NCBI RefSeq assembly: GCF_963924675.1
Contig: NC_089220.1
Span: 83,703,168 to 83,767,167 of the forward strand
Source of the DNA: Phocoena phocoena
Taxonomy: Eukaryota > Chordata > Mammalia > Artiodactyla > Phocoenidae
Length of the DNA: 64,000 bases
Reading direction: 5' to 3'
Of the stretch, positions 46,181 to 59,071 are shown piece by piece. Under the pieces are notes generated by a model that saw only the letters and a program-made list of their open reading frames with translations, made no database searches and was not told where the DNA came from. Each line of letters begins with the position of its first letter. The first letter of the stretch is position 1. The position numbers and the translations under genes were made by a program.

Positions 46181-48640
46181 CTAGGATTTCTGGTATAGTG
46201 CTGTGCACATCGTTTTTATTGAATGAATAAATGCAGTTGGCTGCTTAGTTGAGTGGGAGCGGAAGGGAAACGTTCCCTTCTGTTTCCCTAGAAATGCTAG
46301 TATAGGAGTCCTTGGTGGTTTCTGACCTTTTTAAGGCATATACATAGGGTGTATTTGGGGTGCTTTAGCGTGGGGAGCAAATGATTGCTTCTGATATTCC
46401 AGCTGGTGAAGAGTCTGTCCTGTGGATTGCTCACATGATACCATATAGACATGAATTGGAAAAGGACTGTAATCCTGTTTTCCTCCTACCTTACCAGGCC
46501 ATTCTTGCTACCCGGCTTTGCTGCTCTTATGCAATTTTCCTTGTTGTCCGTGCTAAATGAATCCATATGTTTTATCCCTTCTCAATCCTGGGTGTAAATG
46601 GGGGAGAAAACACGCTTCTGAGAACAGAAAAGGAAGATTCCTGGGTCTGGCGTGTGGACAGGGCTTTGGGGACTGATGTTGGAGGAGTTGTTTATAGAGG
46701 CATTGCTGATATGGGAGGCACCATCAGTCCCACACTGGACCCATCAGAAAGGAGAGCTTATGATCCCAGCTCTCTTGGAACTTCCGTTTTTGTTTACCAC
46801 CAACCCTGGGCCATGGGAGAAATGGGAGAGAGGACTGGTGACTGGTTTGAGTCTAGACATTGAAAAAATAAATTCCGCATCCATCCCCTTTCCCCCAAAC
46901 CTCCCTTTTGTGCCCCAGTTTGATGATTAATGGACCAGCATTTCCCTTCCAAGCAGGAATGCCACCCCTCACAGTTGCCATGGCAATGCAGACCGCTCCC
47001 CCGTCAATTAAAAAAAAAAAATCCGCACTACTTCTCTCCTCCTTGCTTCTACAGTAGCAGGAGACAGGTTACCTCAGAATGCATCTCCTGGCCTCTCTTC
47101 TCAGTTGCTTGGGCTGTTTGTGCTGTGTGTCCTAGAACACGGCCCTTCCTCTCTTTCTGAGGATGGTCTGAGTTGCTCCACTGTAAGCAAATTGTGCCCC
47201 TCTTGGATCTAGCAGCTCCTGGAACACTTTTACAAAGAAGCAGAGAAAATTTCTGCTTTTTTAATTCACCCACAATGCAGATTAAAAACCAAAAAGAGCC
47301 TTTTTCTATCTTTTCCTTTGGGGTTAAAAAAAAAATCCCCTCCACACTGTCTCTGGTACATAGAGGTGTAAGTTGGGGAGCGTTTTGACATCCATAAAGG
47401 AAGTTTCAGTAAACCTGGAAGGGATTAAGCCTCCCAGCATACAGAGTTCACATTGGAGTTCTGTGGGGATTTTCGATTTCTTTATTTTCATTCCTCCCCA
47501 CCTCTGTCCCAGCATTCAGGAGGACTTGTGTGTTTTCATTTTATCTGTTCTTACTCCTCTTGGCCTTGCTCCGGCAACATCTGGCCTCAGCGCCCTGTCG
47601 CAAGGTGTCATTAAAAAGAAAAAAAAAAGCTTAAGGGGAAAATGTCTCTGGAGTTGAGAAGTTGCCTGCGTTGAACTAAGGCCGCCAGTTGAAGCTGCCA
47701 GGTTTATGGAGCATTATACGAACAGCCCCAACATTAAAGGGCCTCCTTTTTATGAATGGGTTGTGAAGAATGTAAATAAAGCAGCATCTCTCAATGGGGA
47801 AGCATTTTACATAAGCAATACTACCCCAGCCCGAGTATTTATGGGAATTTGCTAGCATAGTCTGGCAGGACTCACTTCCTTTGTGAACTTGCCATTGTGC
47901 TGGGGACTTTGGAGGGACAAGAAGAGTGTGCTTTGACACGGAGGGCAGCCCCAGTGCTCCTGCTCGGCAGGTCCCCGGCCTTGACGTGATGGGCCACCTC
48001 ATGGCTGGAAGTGCCTGCTAACCCTGAAAAGGTGGACAATACAGCATATAGTCAAGAGCCTGTGATGATTAGAAGCATAGGCTCCTGGCACCTGGGGTTC
48101 TGAGATTCTGCAGCGCCTCACCCTTCAGGCTGCTTCGACCTCCCCAGAGAAGGGGACAGGGAGGTCCTGGTTGATGAAATCCTGCCTGTTTTTAGGGGAG
48201 ACACCTAACTGGAGTAAAATAGACTGGTTTGAATTTCAGCTCCTTTATGTTTCCCCTGCTCACCTCCTGGTACTGCCACTAACGAGCAGTAAACCGGATA
48301 ATAGGGAGAAGTAGCAGCAGCAGTGGCCGTGAGGCTGAGGCTGCAGGCCGTCTGCTCAGGGCCAGACAAGTGCCCTTGGCTCCAATGAGCTGGCTTTGCA
48401 GAGTGGTTGAGTACTAGCCTGGCCCTGGGGTGCGGTGGAGGTATTGGTGTCCTGCCCTAGGTGACTTGGTCTAGCGGCTGGGGATCTAACTGTGGTGGGT
48501 TTGGTGAGCAGGCCTCAGGGCAAAGTCACATCCAGGACTTTGTGTGATGTCCCGGGAAGCATTTTCATCCAGATTCCATTTTTCCCAGTGGGAAACACCT
48601 GCAAAGATGGTTTGTTATTAACCTGTCTCAGTGTCCCACC

Positions 48641-48665
48641 AGTAATAATAACAATAATAATAACA
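48641..48665 (+). repeat. (AAT)n microsatellite
   Basis: Interrupted AAT repeats (aataataacaataataataa). Short. Confidence 0.8.
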
Positions 48666-49175
48666 TTGCCCTTGAGATCTTCTGCAGGCACCAGGAATAA
48701 GAGAATGGGTTTGTCTCTCAGCCTCTCTGAGGTTTGAAATAGGAACTTATTTCTGAGGCACCATAACCAAGTTACCTGAATGAAAAAATGACAAGTGACT
48801 GGTCTTAGTTAACAGGATCAATGCCAGGCAGAAACTTGAGGTCTGCATCTTTTTTCTTATGTTTCTGTTCCAATAGGTTTGCAGGATGGGGGTGGGGGCT
48901 TTAACACACCTGGTGTGTTAAGACACCTGGTGTGTCTCTGCCTCTTGTGACCCCAGGGTCTCACCTGGAGTGGTACTTACCACCCCATACTTCCCTTCCA
49001 TCTTCAGTGCCTGTTTGGGCCCCAGCCCTCCTTACGTGCAACTCTTTCAGTTTCCTACCTGCAGAGGAGAGGGGTGGTCCTTCTCCAACGGCAGCTGCCT
49101 GTCTAAATGTTTGGGGAAAATTCAGTTTGTTAATCACATTCTCATCTGGCCAGGTGGTTTAGAGGTGAATTATTA

Positions 49176-49299
49176 TTATTACTGTTTTTTTGGCTGTGTC
49201 TTGTAGCTTGTGGGATTTTAGTTGCCCTATCAGGGATTGAACCCAGGCCTCAGCAGTGAAAGCGCCAAGTCCTAACCACTGGACTGCCAGGGAATTCCC
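49176..49299 (-). mobile_element. Short tRNA-derived SINE, antisense
   Basis: tttttttggctgtgtcttgt to ggactgccagggaattccc. Target duplication tagaggtgaattatta at 49160-49175 and 49300-49315. It is the only SINE of this class recognised in BAHD1 intron 1. Confidence 0.93.
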
Positions 49300-51554
49300 T
49301 AGAGGTGAATTATTAGTTTTTAGAGCATCTTTGCAGATATCACAGCAAAGGTATTAGGGTGTTGCTTGATGCCAGGATATCCTGATGTGTATGCCAGAAT
49401 GGAAGATGGAGTCGCGATTCCACTATAGTCAGGGTCAGCAGGCCCTCCTCAGTAGTGAGGGGTGTCCCTGGAGGCGTTCACACAGTTGGGACGAAGTGTA
49501 GAAAAGAATTGTAAAACAGATGAAATGACTGTAAGAGATAATCGTCAGAGAAAATTGGAAGGACTTGGACTTATTTGGCCCAAAGAGGTAGCCATAGAGG
49601 TCAGGTAAATACATCTTCAAATATTCAGATGGCTGTTTGGAGTGTGATGACCAAATTTCAGTCTTCATTGCAGTCTGTGATGGAGATTTCATCTGATTCG
49701 AGGCGTGGTTAGATGCATGGGGTGGGGGGGGGCAGTCTGTAGACTCCTTTCCTGGATTGACTGTTAAAATCAAGAAAACATGTCTTTGTAGCCCTTATCC
49801 CTTTCGAGGATATAAAATGGGTTTGTTTCAGAAGTGCATCTAAGAGCATATTGGGAACTTTGAGCAGACTTTTCTGTAGAAACAGTTTGTAAAATTATGT
49901 TTATGTTCCCTGGCCAGTATATAGATGGCTTTTAATCGTAGTACATTTTCAGTTCTTTTGTGGTGAAAAATCAGGAAAAACTAATAATGTGTTATTGCCA
50001 ATAATTAAAACAGCACAGAGAAGCAGAATTGCACATGCAAGTTGATCTCGAGTGTTGGTCTGTGACTCAGCAGCCGTCCTGTGTTGCGGTTTGGGGCGTG
50101 GGCTTGGGGACTGACACCAGCCGCCCCGCCTCTGCCCTCGATGGTGTGGGAGTGTGGGCAAGTTCTTCTGCCTCTCTGTTTTCTCCACGTTAGGGTGAGA
50201 TGATATCAGCCACTGGGAGTGGGGGGTGGCAAGGATGAATGAGAGTGACGGTGACTGTAAGAAGTAAGTGGAACGAGAGGAATAGTCTCCTGAGATAGCT
50301 AGGCAGGTTGGGAGAGAGAAGAAAGAGGACAGTCGTGGAAGAAGGTTGTGCTGTGTAATATGAGAGAATTCCTAAAGTAGCCTGTTGAACTGTAGATTAT
50401 ATTGAAGAGGCAAGGTGGACTCCTGGGGATGAGGGATAGTTTGGAGGTCAGAGTTTCTCTGGGCTGTAAGTTGGGCCATCAGTCTAGGGTGGAAATGTTA
50501 TATGGGATGGAGCAGGTGGGCACCCAGATCTTCATTTGTTCAGTAAGTTCTTACTAAGCCCTGTGGATAAGATTTATTGGTGAGGAAGGCGGAGCCTGCC
50601 TGTCCCTGCAGAGCTTGCATAATGAGGGTGTTACTAAACAGTTAATTGGTTAGGCGTGAGATATTCAGGTTGGCTGCCTGTGTTTCTGTTTGCGCTGTGG
50701 GAGTATTGGGAAGCCCTTGTCTTGGGTCTTGTTCCTCATGGCTGTTTCATTCAGGACATCAGCACTTTGCTGGGGAGGCTAAGGGCAGAGATCCCATGTT
50801 GGCCTGGCTGGCCAGTTTCTTGTGTTCAGGACAAGAGATTGCACCTCCAGTCTCGGCACACCATCTTAGAAATCCAAGTTACTGGTTCCTGGAGTGTCCT
50901 GGTGGTTGAACAGCACATATCCTTTGCCACTCCTGGGCAGGTGCCCGGAGCAGGCTGGTGAGCTGTTGTGTTTTTTGAAGAACGGTGCATCAGTACACGA
51001 GGTTTCCTCCTGGTTGACCTGTTGCTGAGCCTTGAGGTTCCCTGTCCCTGTTCCTGCTTTATTTTTTCCACACTTTAACTGCCGGGAGCAAATGGGTCCT
51101 GCTCCAGGAGGAGATTTGCTTCTGGCCTGGTCTGTGCACTGTGGAGTCTGGGTGGGAGGGTCTGAGGGAGCCTTAGCCTGGCGCTCCCTGTGCCCCAGCC
51201 TGGAGTAATCCTGTATGGAGCCAATGGTGGTGAGTCTGGGGAAAGCTGCATTTGTCTCCCGCCCATTCCAAATGTTTAGGAAGCACCTTTCTCAAAGTGC
51301 TGCCCATTTCCCATTGGGCTTAGTACACCTGGAAAGAAGTAGATCATAGACCCTCAGTAAGAGTCTGAAAGTCCTGGCTCAAATGTGCCCTCTGGGAAGC
51401 TGCCATGGAGCCAAGCTCTCTGTACCGAGCTCCGAGCCCTCAGTCACAGCCCTGTCACACTGTCTTGTCCTCTGTCTTCCTACCAGCCCAAGCTCCAGTT
51501 CCTCAGTCTGCTTTGCATTTTTATTCAGCACTTAGCGTGATACTTGACATGTAT

Positions 51555-51710
51555 GGGGAAAGAATGAGCTTGTGTTGAGCACCTGCTGTATACCAGGCAC
51601 TCTGCTAGGCAGTTGACACACACTCTTATTTAACTTGATCCTCATAACAGCCCTGCTGTGTAGGTAAGGAAACCAAGGCTCAGAGAAGTTCAAGCCATTG
51701 ACCAAACCCA
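51555..51710 (-). repeat. MIR-type SINE, antisense
   Basis: gagcacctgctgtataccag, cactctgctaggcagttgac, gtaaggaaaccaaggctcag: reversed MIR. Confidence 0.8.
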
Positions 51711-53399
51711 CTTCGGATTAGCAGTGGCACGAAGTGGCTTCCAGCCCCGTGTGGGTCTTGCCTTGCTGAGCTGTGGCGAGGGGCCAGCAAACGTTGGCTG
51801 AATGAGCAAAGGTCACAAGAGGTGCGTGTGCCTGGGAGTGAGCGACGGGTGCTCTGGCTTAGCTGGACCGACACCTGCACATAGAGGTCTGCCTGGTGCA
51901 CACAGGAGCTGGGCACTGGGAAGAAGCTAGGGGAAGGTAGGTTGCCTTCAGTAGGGACATGTGCCTTTAGAGGAAGCCTCTACAGACTAGTTTTGTATTG
52001 CACGTGATTACCTTCTAATTTGTCAGGTCTGAGTTTCTTAGAGCAGAGCACTGTGGTGTGACTAAAATACAGTGTTCTCTGCCCACTGTCCTCACTCAGG
52101 GGTCTGTGTGTATATATTGACTTATAGGTCCCAGGGGTAAGTCTTGTCTCCCTCACTCTCATCCCCCCTACCTGCAAGGAAGGGCCTTGCCCTGAGACTA
52201 GGGACTGGCTGTTTCCAGTGAGAAGGTGAAGGAGATTCCACCAACTCTGCTGTTACTATATTCCTGTACTTAATTGCAATTCTAATGTAAGATGGAGAGG
52301 TCCATTTCATAGTCTGAGTCCCCTCCCTCCCCACAGAGATGTTAACAAGAGGTGTGATATCTGGCCTTGGGTCCAGAGCCAGCAGTACATGGAGGTTCTG
52401 GACGCTCGGGTGTAGCTCTGGGCGCGTGTGTCTGGGCGCTCCCGCTGGGATGCTCAGCGTGGACAGGAGTAGCCAAAGGTGGGGCCCGGCTGTGGGGCTG
52501 GGCCGGTGGCTGCACCAGACCCTGTGTGGGGTGGGGGTGGGCCTTCCCCTGCACTGCTGCTCCTGCCTCTCTGGGCTCCTGGGAGCCCCCAGTGTGAAGT
52601 GTGAGGAGCAGGTGGTCGACAGGCCAGAGATAGGCTTGGTGCCTCCCGGGCAGGCGGGCCCAGCTCCTCAGATGGCCACGACCCGAGGGCAGTCTATAAA
52701 ACAAGCCGCATCCAGACGGGTCAGGCCAGTTCCCTTTGGTCAGGCGCCGTGCTCCCTGCCCAGGTGTTTGTAGGGTCCCAGCCCGACTGCAGAGTAAATT
52801 GAGTACCCACAGCAAGTGAGGCTGAATGGGCACCAGGGAGGCCCTCTCTTCGGGGCAGTACCCTGGGGCTTGAGCTCTGAGCTGCTGGAGCCAAGGCTTC
52901 TGCTCTCTCTGGGAGCCTGCACTGAAGCTGCAGTCAGATGGCAGCAGCAGGCAGAGCAAGTGCCCTCTGACCCCATCCCCTGGGCCTTTAGCATCTGAAG
53001 ATCTCGCCTTTCTTGTTTCTTGGAGGCGTGGAGCTGTTATTCAGGGTCTGTGGGATACAATTTCTGCCCCTGCCCTCTTCACTGCATTGTAAACCGAGCC
53101 CCCCAGAGTTCACCCCAGACTGGGTCCCGAGTGGGATAAGGGTGGCACGGCTGCGTTTCCCGGGGTGGACACTCAGGTGTTTTCAATGGAGCGGTAGCAG
53201 AGCAGGGGTCAGGTACGGGCTGCGTTTTCAGATTTCTCACCACTCGCGGTGGCTCTGGACTCCTCCTAATGTGGGGATTCGAGGGCTGAGGGCAGGCCAC
53301 CCTCCACTGTCTGTGGGTCTGAAAGAGGGGGATCCCCAGGATGTTGGCCTGCCCGTTTCCTACTCTGCTAGGCTCCTGCATGGTCCCTAGTATCATTCT

Positions 53400-53520
53400 C
53401 ACCACCACTCTTAGGTAAGGTTCTTTCTGATGTGTCTCTTTGAGATGAGGCATCTGAAGTTCAGCAAAGTTAGGTAAGTTGCTCATGAGGGCCAGAGCTG
53501 GATCCAGGTCTGGCTGACTT
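53400..53520 (-). repeat. MIR-type SINE, antisense
   Basis: tttgagatgaggcatctgaa, gttcagcaaagttaggtaag and ggccagagctggatccaggt: reversed MIR, diverged. Confidence 0.65.
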
Positions 53521-56500
53521 AAAGCTTTGGCTGTTTCCATTTTACTGGCTCTGGGGGGTTCAAGAGATACCAGCCGCATCTTTATGTGGCTTTATCACAA
53601 GAATTTCAGCAGCTCCACCTCTCTGTTTTTCCATGAAGTAACATCAACTAAATTTAAAAGAACAGGAGTTTGCCTTTGTGCTCTTGCTGCTTTTCTTCTC
53701 TGATAGCAGATTCAAGAAACTCAGTGTCGTGAAAAAGTATTATTCTGTTGAGGGGTGGCGGAGGGGCTTATTTTATTCCAAGAGAGATTGCAGAAGTGGG
53801 CAGTGCTTACTTAACTCGGTGCCTACTGTGTGGCTTTAGGTGTAATTGGAGGGAGGTGGCTTGGGTCAGGGCCCTTCCTGACCCTCACCCAGGGGACCAC
53901 CTGGTCTGCTCTTACCTAAGACCGCCCCCCCAACCCCAAGTACTCCCTCCCATTACAGATAAACCAAAAAGCCTGAAAAGCAAAGTTTCAAGTGCAGTGG
54001 GTAAGAGAGGTTTCAGGAAGAGCAGTGGGGCAGAGCCCTGGGTCCTGAACCCCTAACGATGGGGGTGTGGGTGTGGCCTAGAGCTGGGTAAGTTAGGGAG
54101 AGCCATGGCCAAGGCTGAGGGCCTCTTTCTGCCCCAGGGCAGCCTCTGCTTGGGGGAGTGATCTGGTTTCGACCTGCTCATCCAGGCCCCCACCCTTGCC
54201 CTCGTTTCTCCTCTGGTGCCCACAGCCCATCTCCTCCAGGCCTTTGACCTGCCCTTGCACACAGTACCTTGGGTGTCCTCCACCTGCCCTGGTGGGCCGT
54301 GGGGGCTACGTATAAGGTGCTGCTGCAGCTTGAGGGCAAAAGACAAGGCCTCCCTCCTTTTCTGTTTCTGTGGAGATGACTTCTCCCAGCCCTGGTCAGG
54401 CTTGTGATTTTGGATTCAACTTGTGATTCATTGGGTCTTTGGCTCGGAGGACCGCCGGCCGGCCACTGTGCTTCAGACTGGTTTTCTTCAGTGAGGGCTT
54501 GCTTGACATGGTCTAGGCGAGCTCTAAGACGCCCTGGGGAGTCCCTCCTAGGAAACTTCTCCCGAGGGTGCCTGAACTACCTGCCCCTGGGAGGACAGGG
54601 CTTCCCAGAGAAGAGGAGGGTAGTCTGAGAGAAGCAGGGCACTCTTGTCTGTTGGTAGTGGCAGAAAGTTCCTGGTTGAGCTGGTGTGTAAGTGGGAGGG
54701 ACAGGACAGCAGGATGGTTGGCAGAGCTGGAATGGGAACCAAGCCTCCTGCTTTCCCGGGATCTTCTTCCCCCATTGAGCTGGGCCACCCCTGCAGGTTG
54801 GAGGGGCCCTGGCAGGCTGGGCGCCCCTCCACCCAGCCCCACCCCAGGGAAAAGCTGCTGCCGAAGTTCTCACACGTCCATCTGGTTTCAAAGCATGACT
54901 CACTGACTCTCTCCAGCCTGGAGTGCAGTGCGGTAGGCAGCAGAGTCCCCAGCCTTTCCTCAGGAGCGTGAGTGACATTGCTGCCTTAGGCACCACGTGA
55001 AAGCTAGGAGTTCTGCGGGTGATGGGATTTGGCAAATTCAAGGGAGGCTAGCAGGAGGCCCAATATGCTTGATTTGAAAATGTGACTTGCACCCTTTGAT
55101 TTAGAAGCTTCCTGGGATCATCAGCCTCAGGGACAGTGGGTGTCCCTGAGGGACGAAGAGGGAGGTGAAGGAGTGAGATACTCTGCCGGGAACAAATTCC
55201 CAGGTTCTAGGGACAGACTCCCGAAAGTGGAAGGCTTTTCTCCGAATGTTTTTCATAGTGCAAGGGAAAGACTGAGTGGGACCAAGTATCTCAGAATCCC
55301 TGGGCCATCCATCCACGTAGCAAGTCTACCAGCAAATTGAGGGTGGGGGGAAGCGAGGGCAGACCAAGGACGACCATGGTCCGCTAAGAGCTCTTCATTG
55401 GCCAGGCTTGGAAACACCTCCCTGTGTTCACTTTCTCTTTCCCATCCACTCCTCCTTACTCTGCTTGGTGTCCATGTCCTTAAAGGCCATAAGCCCAGGT
55501 GACCTCAGCCTTGGCCACCGGCTATTCCCAGGCCCGACTCCTCTGGTAACTTGGGGCCTGTTGAGGGGCTTTGGCCCCTGCTCAACTGTGTGGTCTATTC
55601 ACTGTCCTCCTTCTCCAGGCCCTTTGGGGGTGGGGGAGGGCTGGGCGCAGGCTTCCCTAAGAAATACAGATGTGCTTCTCCTTGTTCCTGCTCCTTCACC
55701 TCTGGCATAGGGGTGCCCTGCCCTTGAGGGAAGGACCTGGGGTTATAAGCAACTGGGATTCTTTTGAGGGCTAATAAGCGTGCTGAGCAATCAGGGATGG
55801 GTGGACACCCTGATTAGAAGAAAGAAAGAGTCTTAGGTAGCCTAGCAGATGCCTGAGGTTTTTCAGGAGCACTCCAGTCTGTGCTTCAGGAATGAATGGA
55901 TTTGCCTCTGTGACTCTCTGTCCTGCCTGGGGCCTGGTCTCTGGGTATGCAGGTCCCCGCATGTGGCCAGAGCAATGCCTGGCACTCCGCCTCCCTTTTC
56001 CAGTTTTCCAAGTTCTTTCTCAGGGGTGAGGGACACCCCTGCTGCCCTCAGCCTGGTTTTTGGAGCACTCTTTCTCAACTAGTGGCATGTCTCTGGAGAG
56101 AGGGTAGAGGGTACCCAGTGACCCCAGCCACTGGCCCAAGGCCACAGGAGCTACTGGAAGGGCTCTGGATTCCCTGGGAGTCCTCAGGCTTGGGACTTTC
56201 AGGGTTAAATCCTGGCCCTGCAGGGACTGCTCCCAGCTCCTCTGGTGGAGCGGGAGTGAATAACAATAGCAGCGGAGAAATCAAGCTGAAAAGCTTGCTG
56301 GGCAGGAGGGGTCCCAGAGTGCTGGGGAGGGCAGAGCTCCGTCTGACACCTTACTCGGCAGCATCTTGCTTTGTTGGGGTTTAGGTAGGGAGTGAACAGC
56401 ATAGTAGTCTCTGACCACCGATGCCGGCAGTGTCCGTCCCCCCGACCCTGCCCCTCAGCTCTCCATTGCCTGGGCTGTGGCAGCTTCCTGCACACAGCCT

Positions 56501-57487
56501 GCTGCCTCTTTCATTTGCGGGGGTGCCCGGGGGGCCCAGGTATGTTGGAGGTGGGGAGGGTGTCTGCTAAGCAAAGTTAAGGGATGATGCCTGGTCGCAG
56601 GCATTTTCTGTCTGGGGCTCTGGGTTTCCTGTGACTCACCCCCATCCTGCCTCCTGCCTGGCATCTTGCCTACAAGGAGGGAGTCCTGAGGAATAAGGCA
56701 GGACTAACAGGGCTGCCTGGGTTTGTCGCCTGAGTTAGTTCTTCTATTTGGTACTTTCTTTTCCCAGCTCTTAGTGGCTGGTGGGCCTTTAAAGCTGTAC
56801 CACAGATCTAGAGTGTGGTCCCTGGGTTTCCTACCTGGAAATGCTGGCCCCAGCCTTACTGACATCCCTCCCCCAGGCACTGGCACTGGGCCGTTTGGAA
56901 TCTGAACTAAGGTGGGGCTGGCTCCATGGGCTGGCTGAGACCTCCCCCCACAGGCTCCTCACAGCCAGGCCTTCACTCTTGAGGGGGCTTTCCAGCAATA
57001 CCCAGGTTATGGCTGTCCTGCTGTATGTGCCAGGCAGGTGTCCTCACAGGTGGACTTTGCCTCCTCCACGGCCCAGCAGGCAGGTTCCTCATCTCAGCTC
57101 CTCACTGTCCATCTCCTTATCCTCCTGTGGCCAATCTCAGAAGCCTCGAGAAGGGGGAGGGGACTGATAATGTCTTTGAAGGAATTGGTGGGCTCCCACC
57201 ACCCAAGCCCCTATCCTGGATCCATGTCCTCAGGACAGTCTCCTCCTGTCCTACGATGAGTATCTAGTGGGAGAAGAACAGGTAGAGACAACCGAGAGCT
57301 TTGCCCCCAGCCTCTTCTGTCTTCCAGCTCTGGGGTTTGCATTGCTCCATAGGGTCCCCAGGGGTTTGGTTCAGAGGAGAGTGGGGCAGCCAGTCCTTGC
57401 ACAGCTGCTGGTAGCCTGACCCCACTAGACCTTTGCACTCTGGAAGGGGGTGTCCCGGGAACATCCAAGCTGGAGATGGAGTAAGTG

Positions 57488-57562
57488 GCCAGAGTTACTG
57501 CAGGGGATGCGGGCCAGAGTTACTGCAGGGGATGCAGGCCAGAGTTACTGCAGGGGATGCGG
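57488..57562 (+). repeat. 25-base tandem repeat, three copies
   Basis: The unit begins gccagagttactgcagggga; copies of agagttactg start at 57491, 57516 and 57541. Each holds an acceptor-like ttactgcag|ggg, about 70-125 bases upstream of the true BAHD1 exon 2 acceptor. Confidence 0.9.
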
Positions 57563-57645
57563 GATGGGCTGCAGTGGGGGAGAAAGCAGGCCAGGGCAGG
57601 CTTCTCTCATTGCCTGCCTTATGTCCTGCAGCTTGGAGGTACTCC

Positions 57646-59071
57646 ATGACACACACTCGGAGGAAGTCTCTTTCCATGCTGAGTTCGGGCCCCACGGGCC
57701 GCCAGGAGCCCCTGCAGATGGAAGGCAGCAGTATGGAGCAGGGGGCAGAGGGTGTGGAGCCAGGTCCTCCTGAGAGCCCAGGGCACCTCACAGGGCGCCG
57801 CAAGAACTACCCACTGCGGAAGCGCCCGTTAATTCCCGAGAAGCCCAAGGCCTGCAAAGTGCTGCTGACCCGCCTGGAGAATGTGGCTGGTCCACGGAGC
57901 GCAGATGAGGCTGATGAGCTGCCCCCCGACCTGCCCAAACCCCCTAGCCCGGCCCCATCCAGTGAGGACACTGGCCTCCCCCAGCCCCGCAAGCGGCGCC
58001 TGGCCTCCCTCAACGCTGAGGCCCTCAATAACCTGCTGCTGGAGCGGGAAGAGACCAGCAGCCTGATGGGCACCCGCCGCAGCCGAGGGGGAGACCCCCA
58101 CCGCAGCCGGGACCGTGACCGGGCCACTGGAGGCTGGGCCTCCTCCAAGAAGCGGCCCCGGCTGGGGGACCTCGGAGGAAGTCGGGACCTGTCCCCAGAG
58201 CCAGCACCGGATGAAGGGGCCCGCCGAGATGGCGATCCAGCTCCCAAAAGACTGGCCAGCCTGAATGCAGCTGCCTTCCTAAAGCTGAGCCAGGAGCGGG
58301 AGCTACCCCTGCGGCCACCTCGTGCCCATCCAGAAGCAGATGGGCACTCCACTGAGCCACCAGCACTGAGGGCCCCGAGGCCAAAGTGGGCCAAGGTCAA
58401 TGGCAAGAACTATCCCAAGGCCCGGCAGGGGGCTGGCTCTGGGGAGGCTGCAGGCCCACCCGGCTGGCAAGGACACCCCGAGGAGCCATGGCCATCTGCC
58501 ACCCCTCGTGGGCCGTCCAGCCAGCCACCTTACCAGCCCCTGAGCGAGGCTCTAGAGAGCCCCTTGGGGCTGCGCCCTCACCTGCCCCTGCTGATGGGTG
58601 GGCAAGCAGCCTTGAAGCCGGAGCCCGGGCGCCCAGGCGAGGAGTCACCTGCCCCCAAGCAGGAACTGCACCAGCCCTCTTTCCCCGCACCCCAGCTCTC
58701 CCCGCTACCGATGCCTGGCAACCCCGCCGACTACAGTGGCCTGTGTGGTGGGCCTGAGCTCACCGCGCTAGGCAGCTTCTACCTGTACTGCAGCCAGGCC
58801 GGGCTGCGGTGTGGGGGCTACCCCTCCTGCTCCGTGCTCCCCGAGGACAAGCTGTCCCCAGTGGCTGCAGCTAACGCGGGGCTCCTCTTGGCCCCGAGCT
58901 CAGTGCCCGCCGCGGGCACCCACTTCCAGCACCCTCCATGGGGTTCTCGCTACTGCTCCAGTGAGGATACTGGAGTGAATGGCTACAGCATCTGTGAAAT
59001 GTTGCCCCCGTCTCTTACCCACATCGGCACTACCTGTGGCGGCTGTCCCTACAAAATGCCTTTTGCAGCAG
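57646..59071 (+). CDS. BAHD1: BAHD1 exon 2 (first coding exon)
   Basis: 475 codons plus one base: the whole proline-rich, basic N-terminal region. The exon itself starts at 57632 after gtcctgcag, giving 14 bases of 5' UTR. It ends CPYKMPFAA; donor gtatgc. Confidence 0.95.

Larger units (their letters stand above)
43339..57631 (+). other. BAHD1 intron 1
   Basis: About 14.3 kb, starting in the CpG island. It holds L2-like sequence (45780-46180), an (AAT)n microsatellite (48641-48665), one SINE (49176-49299), MIR copies (51555-51710, 53400-53520), palindromic candidate factor sites (46974-46987, 48901-48937) and a 25-base tandem repeat near its end (57488-57562). Repeats are sparse compared with the rest of the window. 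No coding exon recognised. Confidence 0.65.

Noticed and set aside
57433..57645. N-terminal extension of BAHD1 by 71 in-frame codons
   Set aside because: The upstream part lies before a strong acceptor at 57630-57631 and includes the 25-base repeats; known orthologues start at MTHTRRKS.
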